A stretch of 64,000 nt of DNA from contig NZ_CM001837.1 in the NCBI RefSeq assembly GCF_000355805.1, positions 532,409-596,408 on the forward strand, given 5' to 3'. This DNA comes from Dokdonia sp. PRO95 (GTDB lineage Bacteria > Bacteroidota > Bacteroidia > Flavobacteriales > Flavobacteriaceae). How positions within the stretch are numbered: the first letter of the stretch is position 1; the number at the start of each line of letters is the position of its first letter. This document shows positions 46,824 to 55,526 of this stretch, piece after piece. The translations under genes were made by a program, and so were the position numbers. The notes under the pieces are model-generated. The model did no database searches. It was not told where the DNA came from and worked only from the letters and a program-made list of their open reading frames with translations.

Positions 46824-49800
46824 ATGGAAAAGAAATATATTATTGCATTTGATCAAGGCACAACGAGTACTAGAGCTATCATATTTGACCATCAAGGAAC
46901 CATAAAAAACATTGCCCAAAAGGAACTTAAACAACATTATCCGCAACACGGCTGGGTAGAACACAATCCTATAGAGATTTTTGAAGCACAGCAAGCTACC
47001 TTCAAAGAGGTTATCGAAACGTCTGATATATCTATAGACGAGATTGCTGCGATAGGTATTACTAACCAGCGAGAGACTACCGTAGTCTGGGATAAGAATA
47101 CTGGAAAACCTATATATAATGCTATTGTATGGCTCGATAAGCGTACTAAAAATATCTGTGAGCAATTAAAATCTCAAGATCTAGAAGAATATGTGAATAA
47201 GAATACGGGACTCATTATAGACTCCTACTTCTCAGGAACTAAGGTCAAATGGATCTTAGATAATGTAGATGACGCTTTCGCGAAAGCGCAACAAGGCGAC
47301 TTACTTTTTGGAACTATAGATACTTGGCTTATTTGGAAATTTACCAATGGTACTGTACATGCAACAGATCACTCTAATGCCAGCCGAACGCTACTCTACA
47401 ATATTATAGACCTCAAATGGGATGAAAAGATGCTTAAGGCATTAAACATCCCAGCGTCTATGTTACCTAAGGTTCAACATAGCGCCTCAAATTTTGGAAA
47501 TATAGTACTAGATGGTCACAGCATTCCTATTTGTGGAGTTTCTGGAGATCAACAAGCGTCGCTCTTTGGTCAGGGAGGTTACAAATCTGGAATAGCTAAA
47601 AACACCTACGGTACCGGTTGTTTCCTACTCATGAATACTGGAAAAAAACCTGTTACTTCAAAAAATGGATTGCTTACTACTTTATGTGCCAGCTTACCTA
47701 GTGGTAAAGTTAAATATGCTCTAGAAGGTTCCATTTTTGCGGGAGGCGCATCTGTACAATGGTTACGGGATAAACTTGACCTCATAGATCATGCAAGAGA
47801 CACAGAAGATATCTGTATGAATACGGCAGCTACAGATGATTTATATGTAGTTCCTGCTTTTGCAGGGTTAGGAGCTCCTTACTGGGACATGGATGCAAAA
47901 GGAGCAATTTATGGACTAACACTAGACTCAGGAAAAGACGATATTATAAAAGCTACCGTAGATTCGATTGCCTATCAAACACGAGATGTTCTCGATGCAA
48001 TGATTGAAGATTCTGGCAAGCAAATGAAAGCGCTAAGAGTAGATGGTGGAGCCACTGCAAATAATTATCTCATGCAATTTCAATCAGACATTCTTAACAT
48101 TGCTGTAGATCGTCCAGAGATGCTAGAAGTCACTGCATTGGGAGCTGCATTTTTAGCTGGAATTCAAGTGGGTATTTGGAACAAAAAAGATATTTCTAAA
48201 ATACGTCAAGTAGATTCCATTTTTGAACCAACGATTACTGAGTATGAGCGCAACAAGAAATACACAGGCTGGAAAAATGCCGTAGCACGCACAAAGAGCA
48301 CTACAATTCAGATGCTCGCCACACAAGAAGAAACACCTATGCGCTTCTCTGTGCTAGACAGGCAGCGCCAGATAAGCCGTGCTCAAAAAGAAAAATTTGA
48401 TCTTATTGTTATAGGAGGTGGAGTTACCGGAGCAGGGATTGCACTTGATGCGTCTTCTCGTGGTATGAATGTATGTCTTATAGAAAAGAATGATTTTGCT
48501 TCTGGAACAAGTAATAAATCTACAAAGCTTATTCACGGTGGACTGCGTTACCTTAAGCAAATGGAAATAGGACTTGTTCAAGAATCAGGTAGTGAAAGAG
48601 CCATAGTACACACCCTAGCTCCTCACCTTGTTGTACCAGAAAAAATGCTACTTCCACTTATAGAAGGTGGTACCTACGGAAAAATGATGACGGCAATAGG
48701 CTTAAAAGTCTATGACTTTCTTGCCAACGTAGAAGGCGATGATAAACGTAAAATGCTTAGCTCAGAAGAAACTGCTTCTAGAGAACCTTTACTTAACAAA
48801 AATCAACTAGTGGGTGGTGGTTATTATGCAGAGTATCGCACAGATGATGCACGACTTACCGTAGAGTTATTAAAAAAGGCTGCCAGCTACGGCGCTACTA
48901 TTATTAACTACTGCGAGATGAAAACCTTTAAGTACGATGAGCAAGGAAAGATAAAAAGCTTACAATGTTATGATCACAATACACAAAGGAGCTTCAAATT
49001 AAAATCACAGCACTATGTGTCTGCTGCAGGACCATGGGTGGATCTTTTAAGGAAAAAAGACCACTCCATGAATAATAAGTATTTACATCTCACAAAAGGG
49101 GTTCACATTGTTTTTTCTAGAGAGCGTTTTCCATTAACTCAATCTATTTATTTTGATGTACCAGATGGTCGTATGATTTTTGCCATCCCTCGCGGCAGGT
49201 CTACATACGTAGGAACAACAGACACCAACTATAACGGGAACCTCAACCGCGTAGTCGCCACTCAAGATGATGCAATCTACCTACTAGATGCGACCAATAA
49301 TATGTTTCCAAGTGTTAATCTCACTATAGACGATATAGAGTCTAACTGGGCTGGACTAAGACCACTTATACATGAAGATGGCAAGGACCCTTCTGAATTG
49401 AGTCGTAAAGATGAAATTTTTGTATCTGAAACAGGATTGATTTCTATTGCTGGAGGTAAACTTACTGGATATCGTAAAATGGCGCAAAGGGTTATAGATC
49501 GCGTACTTAAAGATGTACCAGAAAAGAAGAAAGCCCATCTGGTAAAATCGCATACTGAAAAAATACCTCTTACTTCTGAGCCTTTAAATAATACAGCAGA
49601 AGTTGATATTTACCAACAAGAGATTAAAAAGCGCCTTGAAGAGGTAGGTATAGTAGATGAGTATCAAAGTTGGTACCTAGCAACTACATACGGGAAGCAG
49701 AGTGACACCATCATTGATAAGATGAGTTATTTCTTAAATGAAAATCCAGAAGAGCGCTTAATACGCGCAGAGGTATGGTACAGCATACATCATGAAATGA

Positions 49801-50003
49801 CAAACAGTCTAGCTGACTTTTTTGTGAGACGTACGGGTAGATTATATTTTGACATATACTCTGTGCATCAATATCGTGACATTGTACAAGAGGACATGAT
49901 ACGATACTTAGGCTGGGATGAGAAAAGAGTAGTACAAGAAAATGAATATCTCCATATTCTCTTAAAAGATGCTAGTGAATACTATGAAGAAGAATTTGAA
50001 TAA
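46824..50003 (+). CDS. Fusion of glycerol kinase and glycerol-3-phosphate dehydrogenase
   Basis: A 1059-residue protein from the ATG at 46824 (MEKKYIIAFDQGTTSTRAII). Residues 1-500 are a complete FGGY glycerol kinase: NQRETTVVWDK, GTIDTWLIWKFT, SGDQQASLFGQ, and DGGATANNYLMQFQSD near its end. After a short linker an internal Met506 begins a complete FAD-dependent glycerol-3-phosphate dehydrogenase: FDLIVIGGGVTGAGIALDASSRG, KSTKLIHGGLRYLKQ, and the C-terminal helical domain. The product makes glycerol-3-phosphate and oxidises it to dihydroxyacetone phosphate. No stop lies at the junction. A lost stop codon or a natural fusion are both possible; no glycerol facilitator gene is adjacent. Confidence 0.92.
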   Translation: MEKKYIIAFDQGTTSTRAIIFDHQGTIKNIAQKELKQHYPQHGWVEHNPIEIFEAQQATFKEVIETSDISIDEIAAIGITNQRETTVVWDKNTGKPIYNAIVWLDKRTKNICEQLKSQDLEEYVNKNTGLIIDSYFSGTKVKWILDNVDDAFAKAQQGDLLFGTIDTWLIWKFTNGTVHATDHSNASRTLLYNIIDLKWDEKMLKALNIPASMLPKVQHSASNFGNIVLDGHSIPICGVSGDQQASLFGQGGYKSGIAKNTYGTGCFLLMNTGKKPVTSKNGLLTTLCASLPSGKVKYALEGSIFAGGASVQWLRDKLDLIDHARDTEDICMNTAATDDLYVVPAFAGLGAPYWDMDAKGAIYGLTLDSGKDDIIKATVDSIAYQTRDVLDAMIEDSGKQMKALRVDGGATANNYLMQFQSDILNIAVDRPEMLEVTALGAAFLAGIQVGIWNKKDISKIRQVDSIFEPTITEYERNKKYTGWKNAVARTKSTTIQMLATQEETPMRFSVLDRQRQISRAQKEKFDLIVIGGGVTGAGIALDASSRGMNVCLIEKNDFASGTSNKSTKLIHGGLRYLKQMEIGLVQESGSERAIVHTLAPHLVVPEKMLLPLIEGGTYGKMMTAIGLKVYDFLANVEGDDKRKMLSSEETASREPLLNKNQLVGGGYYAEYRTDDARLTVELLKKAASYGATIINYCEMKTFKYDEQGKIKSLQCYDHNTQRSFKLKSQHYVSAAGPWVDLLRKKDHSMNNKYLHLTKGVHIVFSRERFPLTQSIYFDVPDGRMIFAIPRGRSTYVGTTDTNYNGNLNRVVATQDDAIYLLDATNNMFPSVNLTIDDIESNWAGLRPLIHEDGKDPSELSRKDEIFVSETGLISIAGGKLTGYRKMAQRVIDRVLKDVPEKKKAHLVKSHTEKIPLTSEPLNNTAEVDIYQQEIKKRLEEVGIVDEYQSWYLATTYGKQSDTIIDKMSYFLNENPEERLIRAEVWYSIHHEMTNSLADFFVRRTGRLYFDIYSVHQYRDIVQEDMIRYLGWDEKRVVQENEYLHILLKDASEYYEEEFE
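47273..47288. repeat. Palindrome copy 18 (16 bp)
   Basis: Perfect copy in the kinase half, coding A151-F-A-K-A155. From memory of E. coli GlpK (DHVEGSRERARRGELLFGT), the segment aligns here without a gap, so the repeat replaces residues rather than adding any. Confidence 0.95.
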
Positions 50004-50134
50004 CACAAACGCTCAAAAACATTTCAAACTAACACACTAGCGAAAACGATATCGTAAAAAGGTTCGTAATAGAACTCATAATATTATATTAAAAAGTCAT
50101 ATTTTACACGCTATATTAATAAATACCTAATTAC

Positions 50135-51778
50135 ATGGGACTCATTTCATTTCTTGGATTTACTTTACTTGTAGCAGGATACGCTTGGTGGAAAACACGT
50201 GGTACTGATGAAAAAAGTGCAGACGGTTACTACCTAGGTGGCAGAAGTCTAGGCGCACTCACAATTGCAGGATCACTATTACTTACAAACCTCTCTGCAG
50301 AGCAAATTGTTGGGCTTAACGGTCAGGCTTTCTCAGAAGGGATACTTGTAATGGCGTGGGAAACACTAGCAGCAATCGCAATGGTGATTACTGCGGTTTA
50401 TTTCTTACCAAAATATATGCACAAAGGTATCACCACGATTCCAGAATTTATAGAAGAACGCTTTGATGAAAACACAAAAGCTATTCTCTCTGTATTATTT
50501 CTTATCGCTTTTAGTATTGTATTATTACCTACTATCCTCTACTCTGGATCTCTCGCCTTCAGCACTATGTTTGACTTACCTACTTTACTAGGCATGTCTG
50601 AAGGAGCAGTAATCTGGCTTTGTGTGTGGACAATAGGTGTTATAGGAATTATATATGCGATTTTTGGAGGTCTCAAGGCCGTAGCCGTATCAGACTTAGT
50701 AAATGCCGTTGGTCTATTAATAGGAGGATTACTAATCCCATATTTTGGTCTCAAAATGATAGGTGATGGTAGTGTAGGTGCTGGTCTGAACGAGTTATGG
50801 ACAGAAAATCAAGATAAATTTGATGTAACTGGAGATGTAACATCATCTATTCCTGTAGGGACTATTTTTACAGGTATGATGATTGCGCAGATGTATTACT
50901 GGGGAACAAATCAAGCTATTTTACAACGTGTTTTTGGAGCAAAAAGCCTTAAAGAAGGGCAAAAAGGGATGATGCTAGCGGCCTTTGTAAAGTTTTTAAT
51001 ACCAGTGATTGTAGTATTACCAGGTATCATAGCTTGGCACCTGTTTGAAGGGGATTTAAGCTCTGCAGATAAAGCTTATCCAGAACTTGTAAAAGAGGTG
51101 CTACCTCCAGCGCTTGTTGGTTTTTTTGCGGCTGTTTTATTTGGAGCTGTACTTAGTTCTTTTAATAGTTTATTAAATAGTAGTGCAACGCTATTTGGGT
51201 TTGATCTGTATAAAAAATTCTTTAACCGCGATGCTTCAGAGCATAATGCGGTAAAGGCTGGAAAGCTTTTTGGAGTTGTTGTTGCTATTATCGCAATGAT
51301 AATTGCCCCGTTTATTGCAAATGCACCTGCAGGGTTATTTGATTACATCCAGCAAGCCTTGGGAAGTCTTAGTGTTCCTATTCTTGCAGTAGTACTTGTA
51401 GGTATTGTAACAAAAAAAGTGCCCGCCATAGGTGCAAAAATTGTTTTAATAGCTGGTGTAATTATGTACGTATGTACCATATTTATGAGACCTAGCTATC
51501 AAGCAACTGCCCTTGCAGAGGCAGATGCAAATGGCATAACAGATGCTGCACAACTCGCAATCATAAAAGCGGAGGCATTCCCTCATTTCTTACATATTAT
51601 GGGAATTTTATTTGTGGTAAATGTGATTATCATGCTCATAGTAGGCGCTATAAAACCTAAAACAGATATTTACGTACCTAAGCAAACAGAAGCGATAGAT
51701 ACTACTCCGTGGAAATATGCATACATCGTAGGCGCATTAATCGTATTACTGGTATTAAGCACCTACCTAATTTTTTAA
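50135..51778 (+). CDS. Sodium:solute symporter family transporter
   Basis: A 547-residue membrane protein with 13-14 hydrophobic helices. The SSS (SLC5-like) features are YYLGGRSLGALTIAGSLLLTNLSAEQIVGLNGQAF in the first helices, GGLKAVAVSDLVNAVGLLIGG, and SSFNSLLNSSATLFGFDLYKKF. This branch is often linked to sugars or related polyols, but the substrate cannot be assigned. It lies 131 bp after the GlpK-GlpD gene and may form a carbon-uptake unit with it. Confidence 0.88.
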   Translation: MGLISFLGFTLLVAGYAWWKTRGTDEKSADGYYLGGRSLGALTIAGSLLLTNLSAEQIVGLNGQAFSEGILVMAWETLAAIAMVITAVYFLPKYMHKGITTIPEFIEERFDENTKAILSVLFLIAFSIVLLPTILYSGSLAFSTMFDLPTLLGMSEGAVIWLCVWTIGVIGIIYAIFGGLKAVAVSDLVNAVGLLIGGLLIPYFGLKMIGDGSVGAGLNELWTENQDKFDVTGDVTSSIPVGTIFTGMMIAQMYYWGTNQAILQRVFGAKSLKEGQKGMMLAAFVKFLIPVIVVLPGIIAWHLFEGDLSSADKAYPELVKEVLPPALVGFFAAVLFGAVLSSFNSLLNSSATLFGFDLYKKFFNRDASEHNAVKAGKLFGVVVAIIAMIIAPFIANAPAGLFDYIQQALGSLSVPILAVVLVGIVTKKVPAIGAKIVLIAGVIMYVCTIFMRPSYQATALAEADANGITDAAQLAIIKAEAFPHFLHIMGILFVVNVIIMLIVGAIKPKTDIYVPKQTEAIDTTPWKYAYIVGALIVLLVLSTYLIF

Positions 51779-51891
51779 ATATGGTAGATATCCGCTTTCG
51801 CAAAAATTGGAAGTGGCATCATTAAGTACTTAGTGTTAATAGAGGACTGACAAAATCAATTACTTTAGCAGATATCTAAATAGGATATAGA

Positions 51892-52908
51892 ATGAAAATT
51901 TTAGTAACAGGAGGTCTAGGTTTCATAGGGTCACACACAGTTGTTGAACTTCAACAAATTGGACACGATGTGGTAATTATTGACAACTGCTCAAATTCCT
52001 CAACAGAGGTGTTAAAAGGCATATCAAATATTACAGGTACGACTCCGCTTTTTGAAGAATTTGATCTGCGTGACAAGTCAAAAGTGCAAGACTTTTTTAG
52101 TCGTCATAATGATATCGCGGGTGTCATTCATTTTGCAGCATCAAAAGCGGTGGGTGAGAGCGTAAAGGAGCCTTTATTATACTATGAAAATAATCTTGTT
52201 ACCTTAATTTACATATTACAAGAGTTACAAAAAAAGGAGAAGGCTTCATTTATTTTTAGCTCTTCTTGCACTGTATATGGTCAAGCAGACGAGTTACCTA
52301 TAACAGAAAATGCACCTGTTAAACCAGCGGCTTCACCTTATGGAAACACAAAACAAGTAGGTGAAGAAATCATACGTGACACTTGCAGTATACAACCACA
52401 CCTTAACGCTATCTCTTTGCGATACTTTAATCCCATAGGGGCACACCCTACTGCAGAGATAGGTGAGTTACCACTAGGAGTACCTGCAAATCTAGTTCCT
52501 TTTATTACTCAAACAGGTATAGGCATAAGGGAGGAGCTCTCCGTTTTTGGTAATGACTACCCTACTCCAGATGGTACTGCTGTACGTGACTACATACATG
52601 TGGTAGATCTTGCAAAGGCACATGTTATTGCGCTAGAACGACTCATTAAAGAAAACAATACGACTAATTATGAAGTTTTTAACGTGGGCACAGGTACTGG
52701 TAGTTCTGTACTAGAAGTGATCAGATCTTATGAAAAAGTAGCCAATAAACCTCTTAAATATAAGATTGTAGATAAACGAGAAGGTGATGTCACGGCTGCT
52801 TATGCAGATACAGATAAGGCTAATAATGTGCTAGGCTGGAAGGCTGAAAGCACGCTAGATGAAGCAATGGATTCTGCCTGGAAATGGGAGCAAAAAATTA
52901 GATCCTAA
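51892..52908 (+). CDS. galE: UDP-glucose 4-epimerase
   Basis: A 338-residue extended SDR enzyme interconverting UDP-glucose and UDP-galactose. Residues 7-14 are the NAD loop GGLGFIGS; FIFSSSCTVYG and PYGNTKQ give the catalytic Ser and Tyr-x3-Lys; LRYFNPIGAHPTAEIGE and DGTAVRDYIHVVDLAKAH are GalE hallmarks. It ends before a strong terminator, so it is probably a single-gene unit. Confidence 0.94.
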   Translation: MKILVTGGLGFIGSHTVVELQQIGHDVVIIDNCSNSSTEVLKGISNITGTTPLFEEFDLRDKSKVQDFFSRHNDIAGVIHFAASKAVGESVKEPLLYYENNLVTLIYILQELQKKEKASFIFSSSCTVYGQADELPITENAPVKPAASPYGNTKQVGEEIIRDTCSIQPHLNAISLRYFNPIGAHPTAEIGELPLGVPANLVPFITQTGIGIREELSVFGNDYPTPDGTAVRDYIHVVDLAKAHVIALERLIKENNTTNYEVFNVGTGTGSSVLEVIRSYEKVANKPLKYKIVDKREGDVTAAYADTDKANNVLGWKAESTLDEAMDSAWKWEQKIRS

Positions 52909-52931
52909 TACATCAAACATAATATGATATC

Positions 52932-52965
52932 AAAAAGCTCTCAGTACTACTGAGAGCTTTTTTTG
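52932..52965 (+). terminator. Intrinsic terminator after galE
   Basis: A 13-bp perfect stem (AAAAAGCTCTCAG / CTGAGAGCTTTTT) with loop TACTA, continuing into T residues, 23 bp after the galE stop. Confidence 0.88.
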
Positions 52966-53003
52966 TTATGTAGATTTAAGTAAGCCTGCTATCTCTCTCT
53001 AGC

Positions 53004-53085
53004 CCCGATTGCAATGTAAATCCCTCAGCTGTCTGGCACAGCCAGGCGCGAGGAATTGCAATGTAAAGCGGGATACTACAATGCA
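53004..53085. repeat. Intergenic repeat: two TTGCAATGTAAA copies around a small hairpin
   Basis: TTGCAATGTAAA occurs twice about 50 bp apart, with CTGTCTGG and AGCCAGG-type complementary segments between. The region is richer in G+C than its surroundings. It resembles REP-like or decayed mobile debris common in flavobacterial gaps. The gap from 52909 to 53225 holds only this and the galE terminator. Confidence 0.4.
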
Positions 53086-53225
53086 AATACAAAATATCCA
53101 ATCGCTACTAAGTAAACTCTTTTAATATAAGGAAGGGAATAATATACCATAAGCGAGGAAGTATACACATTAAGGTTGCTTGTAACTGCTCGTCTATTGT
53201 TGTGTACCAAAAGAGTAACAACATT

Positions 53226-53366
53226 ATGAAAACAAAAAACAACTCCATTTTTAATCTCATTGAGATTTTTAGAAATACTACAAATCGCGTCTCAAAGCAA
53301 CTATTTAAAACCAATTGCGAGACCAACTTTAACGACGACTATTACTGCGACGCAGAAAAAATATAA
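53226..53366 (+). CDS. Possible small protein of 46 residues
   Basis: ATG at 53226 to TAA at 53364-53366, starting MKTKNNSIFNLIEIFRN and ending FNDDYYCDAEKI. It is preceded by a run of A/T and lies 42 bp before the AhpD-like gene in the same direction. I recognise no homologue; support is limited to the ORF, a plausible charge pattern (basic N-terminal half, acidic Cys-containing tail) and position. Confidence 0.35.
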   Translation: MKTKNNSIFNLIEIFRNTTNRVSKQLFKTNCETNFNDDYYCDAEKI

Positions 53367-53408
53367 ATACATCACACTAATAATATTCTAATTATAAAAA
53401 TTTAAATT

Positions 53409-53948
53409 ATGAGCACATTTAATGTACCTACAAGAGCAGAAGTAAGCGAGACAAACCAAGGAATTTTTGACAATCTTAAAAAAGCAGTGGGGTTTGTACC
53501 AAACTTATATGCAACATACGCACACTCAAACAATGCACTTAAAAACTACCTAGACTTTGCAAATGCACCAAGCTCGCTTAAGGCTAAGGAAAAGGAAGTG
53601 GTAAATCTTGCTGTGAGTGAGGTAAATGGTTGTGAGTACTGCCTCTCTGCACACACCGCTATTGCTGGTATGAATGGTTATACACCAGAGCAGATCTTAG
53701 AGTTAAGAGCTGGAAGAGCCTCTTTTGACACCAAGCTAGATGCGCTAGCTAGGCTATCTCAAAACATCACAGAAAATCGTGGCAACACGAGTGAAGAGGT
53801 TTTAGAAAACTTTTTTAACGCTGGATGGACAAAGGAAAATCTTATTGATACCATCTCATTAGTAGGAGATAAAACTATCTCAAACTACATTAATAATACT
53901 ACCAAAATTCCTGTAGATTTTCCTGCAGTAACATTATTAGATAAGTAA
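53409..53948 (+). CDS. Carboxymuconolactone decarboxylase / AhpD-like protein
   Basis: A 179-residue alkylhydroperoxidase-fold protein. The redox site is C-E-Y-C-L-S-A-H in VNLAVSEVNGCEYCLSAHTAIAGMNGY, with the proton-relay Glu upstream in KAKEKEVVNLAVSE. The N-terminal TRAEVSETNQGIFDNLKKAVGFVPNLYATYAHS is typical of the peroxidase-related subgroup. Likely an antioxidant disulfide protein. The opposing AraC-family gene next door may control it. Confidence 0.88.
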   Translation: MSTFNVPTRAEVSETNQGIFDNLKKAVGFVPNLYATYAHSNNALKNYLDFANAPSSLKAKEKEVVNLAVSEVNGCEYCLSAHTAIAGMNGYTPEQILELRAGRASFDTKLDALARLSQNITENRGNTSEEVLENFFNAGWTKENLIDTISLVGDKTISNYINNTTKIPVDFPAVTLLDK

Positions 53949-53975
53949 TAGGTTATTAGGTTGATTGTTTTAATT

Positions 53976-54001
53976 AAAGCTCACTTTACAGTGGGCTTTT
54001 T
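53976..54001. terminator. Bidirectional terminator between the AhpD-like and AraC genes
   Basis: AAAGCTCACT pairs with AGTGGGCTTT (one G-T pair) over loop TTAC, with T residues on the right and A residues on the left. It overlaps the stop codon of the AraC-family gene. Confidence 0.7.
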
Positions 54002-54825
54002 GACTTTTTAAAAGTTCCTGGCGGGACACCCGTGTGTTTTTTAAAAAATTTTGAAAAGTGACCAGCATCATTAAATCCAATGTCATAAGAGACTTCTTCA
54101 ACATTTTTATCTGAGTAAAGAAGTAAACGCTTTGCTTCTAAAATAATTCGATCATTAATCACTTTAAGAGGTGATGCATCACCCATATTTTTAAAATGAT
54201 TGGATAACGTTTTTGGCGACTTAAATAGCAGCTCTGCATAATCTGAGACTTTATGCAAGGTTCTAAAATGTTGTTCTACAAGAATGTGATATTGCCTCAC
54301 TAAATCAAACTGATTGCTAGGCAGCTCTGGTTCTGGTAACTGGCTTTTTATATGCCTGCTAGAAGCTATAAGCAACCTTTTGAGTAGTACTCGCAACATC
54401 TCTCCTTGTATATGATCTCGTGTCTCAAACTCTTCTTGAATCATTAAAAACATAGCATCATAACTTTTGAGCTCCTTATCACTCAACGTTATTACTGGCG
54501 GTTGTGACGACCCATAAAATAGAAAGCCGTTACAAGAAACCTCATCATCGTGCTCTCTTATGCAGTAAAATTCTCTATTAAAAACTAGCGCTAGTAGTCC
54601 ATCACTCTGTGCAATCTCTAATACGTTGAGTGGCGTGCAAAAGATAAGCTGCCCTTTTTCTAAACGAAGCGTGTATCCATCTATTACAATATCCCTAGAA
54701 GCGTCTTTTGCCCATAGTATTTTATACATTCCTTTGTCTGAAAGCATTTGCTGCGATGGCGCGCAATTAAAGTCAGTAAGCACTAATTTGCTATCCTCTT
54801 TTAAAGATGTATATGTGAGCTTCAT
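53986..54825 (-). CDS. AraC family transcriptional regulator
   Basis: A 279-residue regulator. The N-terminal 165 residues form a cupin-like sensing domain (WAKDASRDIVIDGYTLRLEKGQLIFCTPL). The C-terminal 100 residues carry two helix-turn-helix motifs (VSDYAELLFKSPKTLSNHFKNMGDASPLKVI and VEEVSYDIGFNDAGHFSKFFKKHTGVPPGTFK). The gap upstream holds two TGTACAAA copies 10 bp apart and one inverted copy, likely its own binding sites. The effector is unknown. Confidence 0.9.
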   Translation of the reverse strand: MKLTYTSLKEDSKLVLTDFNCAPSQQMLSDKGMYKILWAKDASRDIVIDGYTLRLEKGQLIFCTPLNVLEIAQSDGLLALVFNREFYCIREHDDEVSCNGFLFYGSSQPPVITLSDKELKSYDAMFLMIQEEFETRDHIQGEMLRVLLKRLLIASSRHIKSQLPEPELPSNQFDLVRQYHILVEQHFRTLHKVSDYAELLFKSPKTLSNHFKNMGDASPLKVINDRIILEAKRLLLYSDKNVEEVSYDIGFNDAGHFSKFFKKHTGVPPGTFKKSKSPL

Positions 54826-54843
54826 AAATATAAATTAAGACAA

Positions 54844-54861
54844 TGTACAAAATGTACAAAT
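54844..54861. promoter_or_regulatory. Tandem TGTACAAA operator candidates
   Basis: TGTACAAA at 54844-54851 and 54854-54861, a spacing of 10 bp or one helical turn, just upstream of the AraC-family start at 54825. An inverted copy lies at 54907-54914. Confidence 0.5.
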
Positions 54862-54902
54862 GGCTAGGAAGTATGTCCATACTATACCAGGCAACCTTAC
54901 GA

Positions 54903-54914
54903 TAACTTTGTACA
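54903..54914 (+). promoter_or_regulatory. -7 box overlapping an inverted TTTGTACA site
   Basis: TAACTTTG (54903-54910) matches TAnnTTTG and overlaps TTTGTACA (54907-54914), the reverse complement of the tandem sites. It could drive the gene at 54965 and be covered by the regulator. Confidence 0.4.
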
Positions 54915-54964
54915 ATCGTTAATCACAATAGCACTAACAGACTATTCTATAAAATAAATTTACT

Positions 54965-55390
54965 ATGAAAACACTATACATCACACTGCTATCCATATTA
55001 ATTACTGGCCAGACATTTTCACAAGATTACATCGCTAGTAATGGAAATAGGCTAACATCTTCTTCTAGATCATCTACCACTTTATCTTCATTTACTATTG
55101 AAGTGATAGATGACGAAAGCTTTAGTTACACAGAATTTTTAAATAAAAGCAAACAATCAAAATCTGTTTACAAAGTGGATGGAAAGCAAATCTCTAAAAA
55201 AGAATTGGTCAAAATTTTTAGAAAAGCAAGTAGAAAATCTAACGAGCAGCAGGAATTCAATAAGTATCTGGCTACTTATTACTCGAGCATTTATAGCCAA
55301 CTCACACCAATGGAACTTAATGCTTTATACAGTAAATTCAGTAAGAAGACGATTACAAAATATTTATCAACCTTGCCTAGTATTCTTTAA
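54965..55390 (+). CDS. Small secreted protein of unknown function
   Basis: A 141-residue protein with a clear signal peptide (MKTLYITLLSILITGQTFSQ). The mature part starts with a Ser-rich stretch (TSSSRSSTTLSS), then basic helical segments (KKELVKIFRKASRKSNEQQEFNKYLATYYSSIYSQLTPMELNALYSKF). No domain is recognised. It is divergent from the AraC-family gene and shares its regulatory region. Confidence 0.6.
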   Translation: MKTLYITLLSILITGQTFSQDYIASNGNRLTSSSRSSTTLSSFTIEVIDDESFSYTEFLNKSKQSKSVYKVDGKQISKKELVKIFRKASRKSNEQQEFNKYLATYYSSIYSQLTPMELNALYSKFSKKTITKYLSTLPSIL

Positions 55391-55395
55391 GTTTA

Positions 55396-55409
55396 GCTTT
55401 CGCGAAAGC
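55396..55409. repeat. Palindrome copy 19 (14 bp), intergenic
   Basis: GCTTTCGCGAAAGC, 5 bp after the stop of the secreted-protein gene and about 120 bp before the TetR gene. Confidence 0.95.
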
Positions 55410-55494
55410 GTCATTTAATAAAACCAAAAGTCTCGTCAAAGAATATTTATGGAGATGATAGTTGTATTTTCATAATAAATAGTTAAACTTTTTA

Positions 55495-55522
55495 TTGCAA
55501 TAGTATTACTATCATATCTTTG
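55495..55522 (+). promoter_or_regulatory. Promoter and operator of the TetR gene
   Basis: TTG (55495-55497), 17-bp spacer, TATCTTTG (55515-55522), a full consensus match. The spacer contains the inverted repeat ATAGTA-T-TACTAT (55500-55512), well placed for autorepression. The -7 box ends 4 bp before the ATG, so the transcript may be leaderless. Confidence 0.65.
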
Positions 55523-55526
55523 TTAC

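Noticed and set aside
53108-53326. Minus-strand frame of 72 residues in the galE-AhpD gap
   Set aside because: Its composition is that of an antisense frame of A/T-rich sequence and it overlaps the more plausible small plus-strand ORF.
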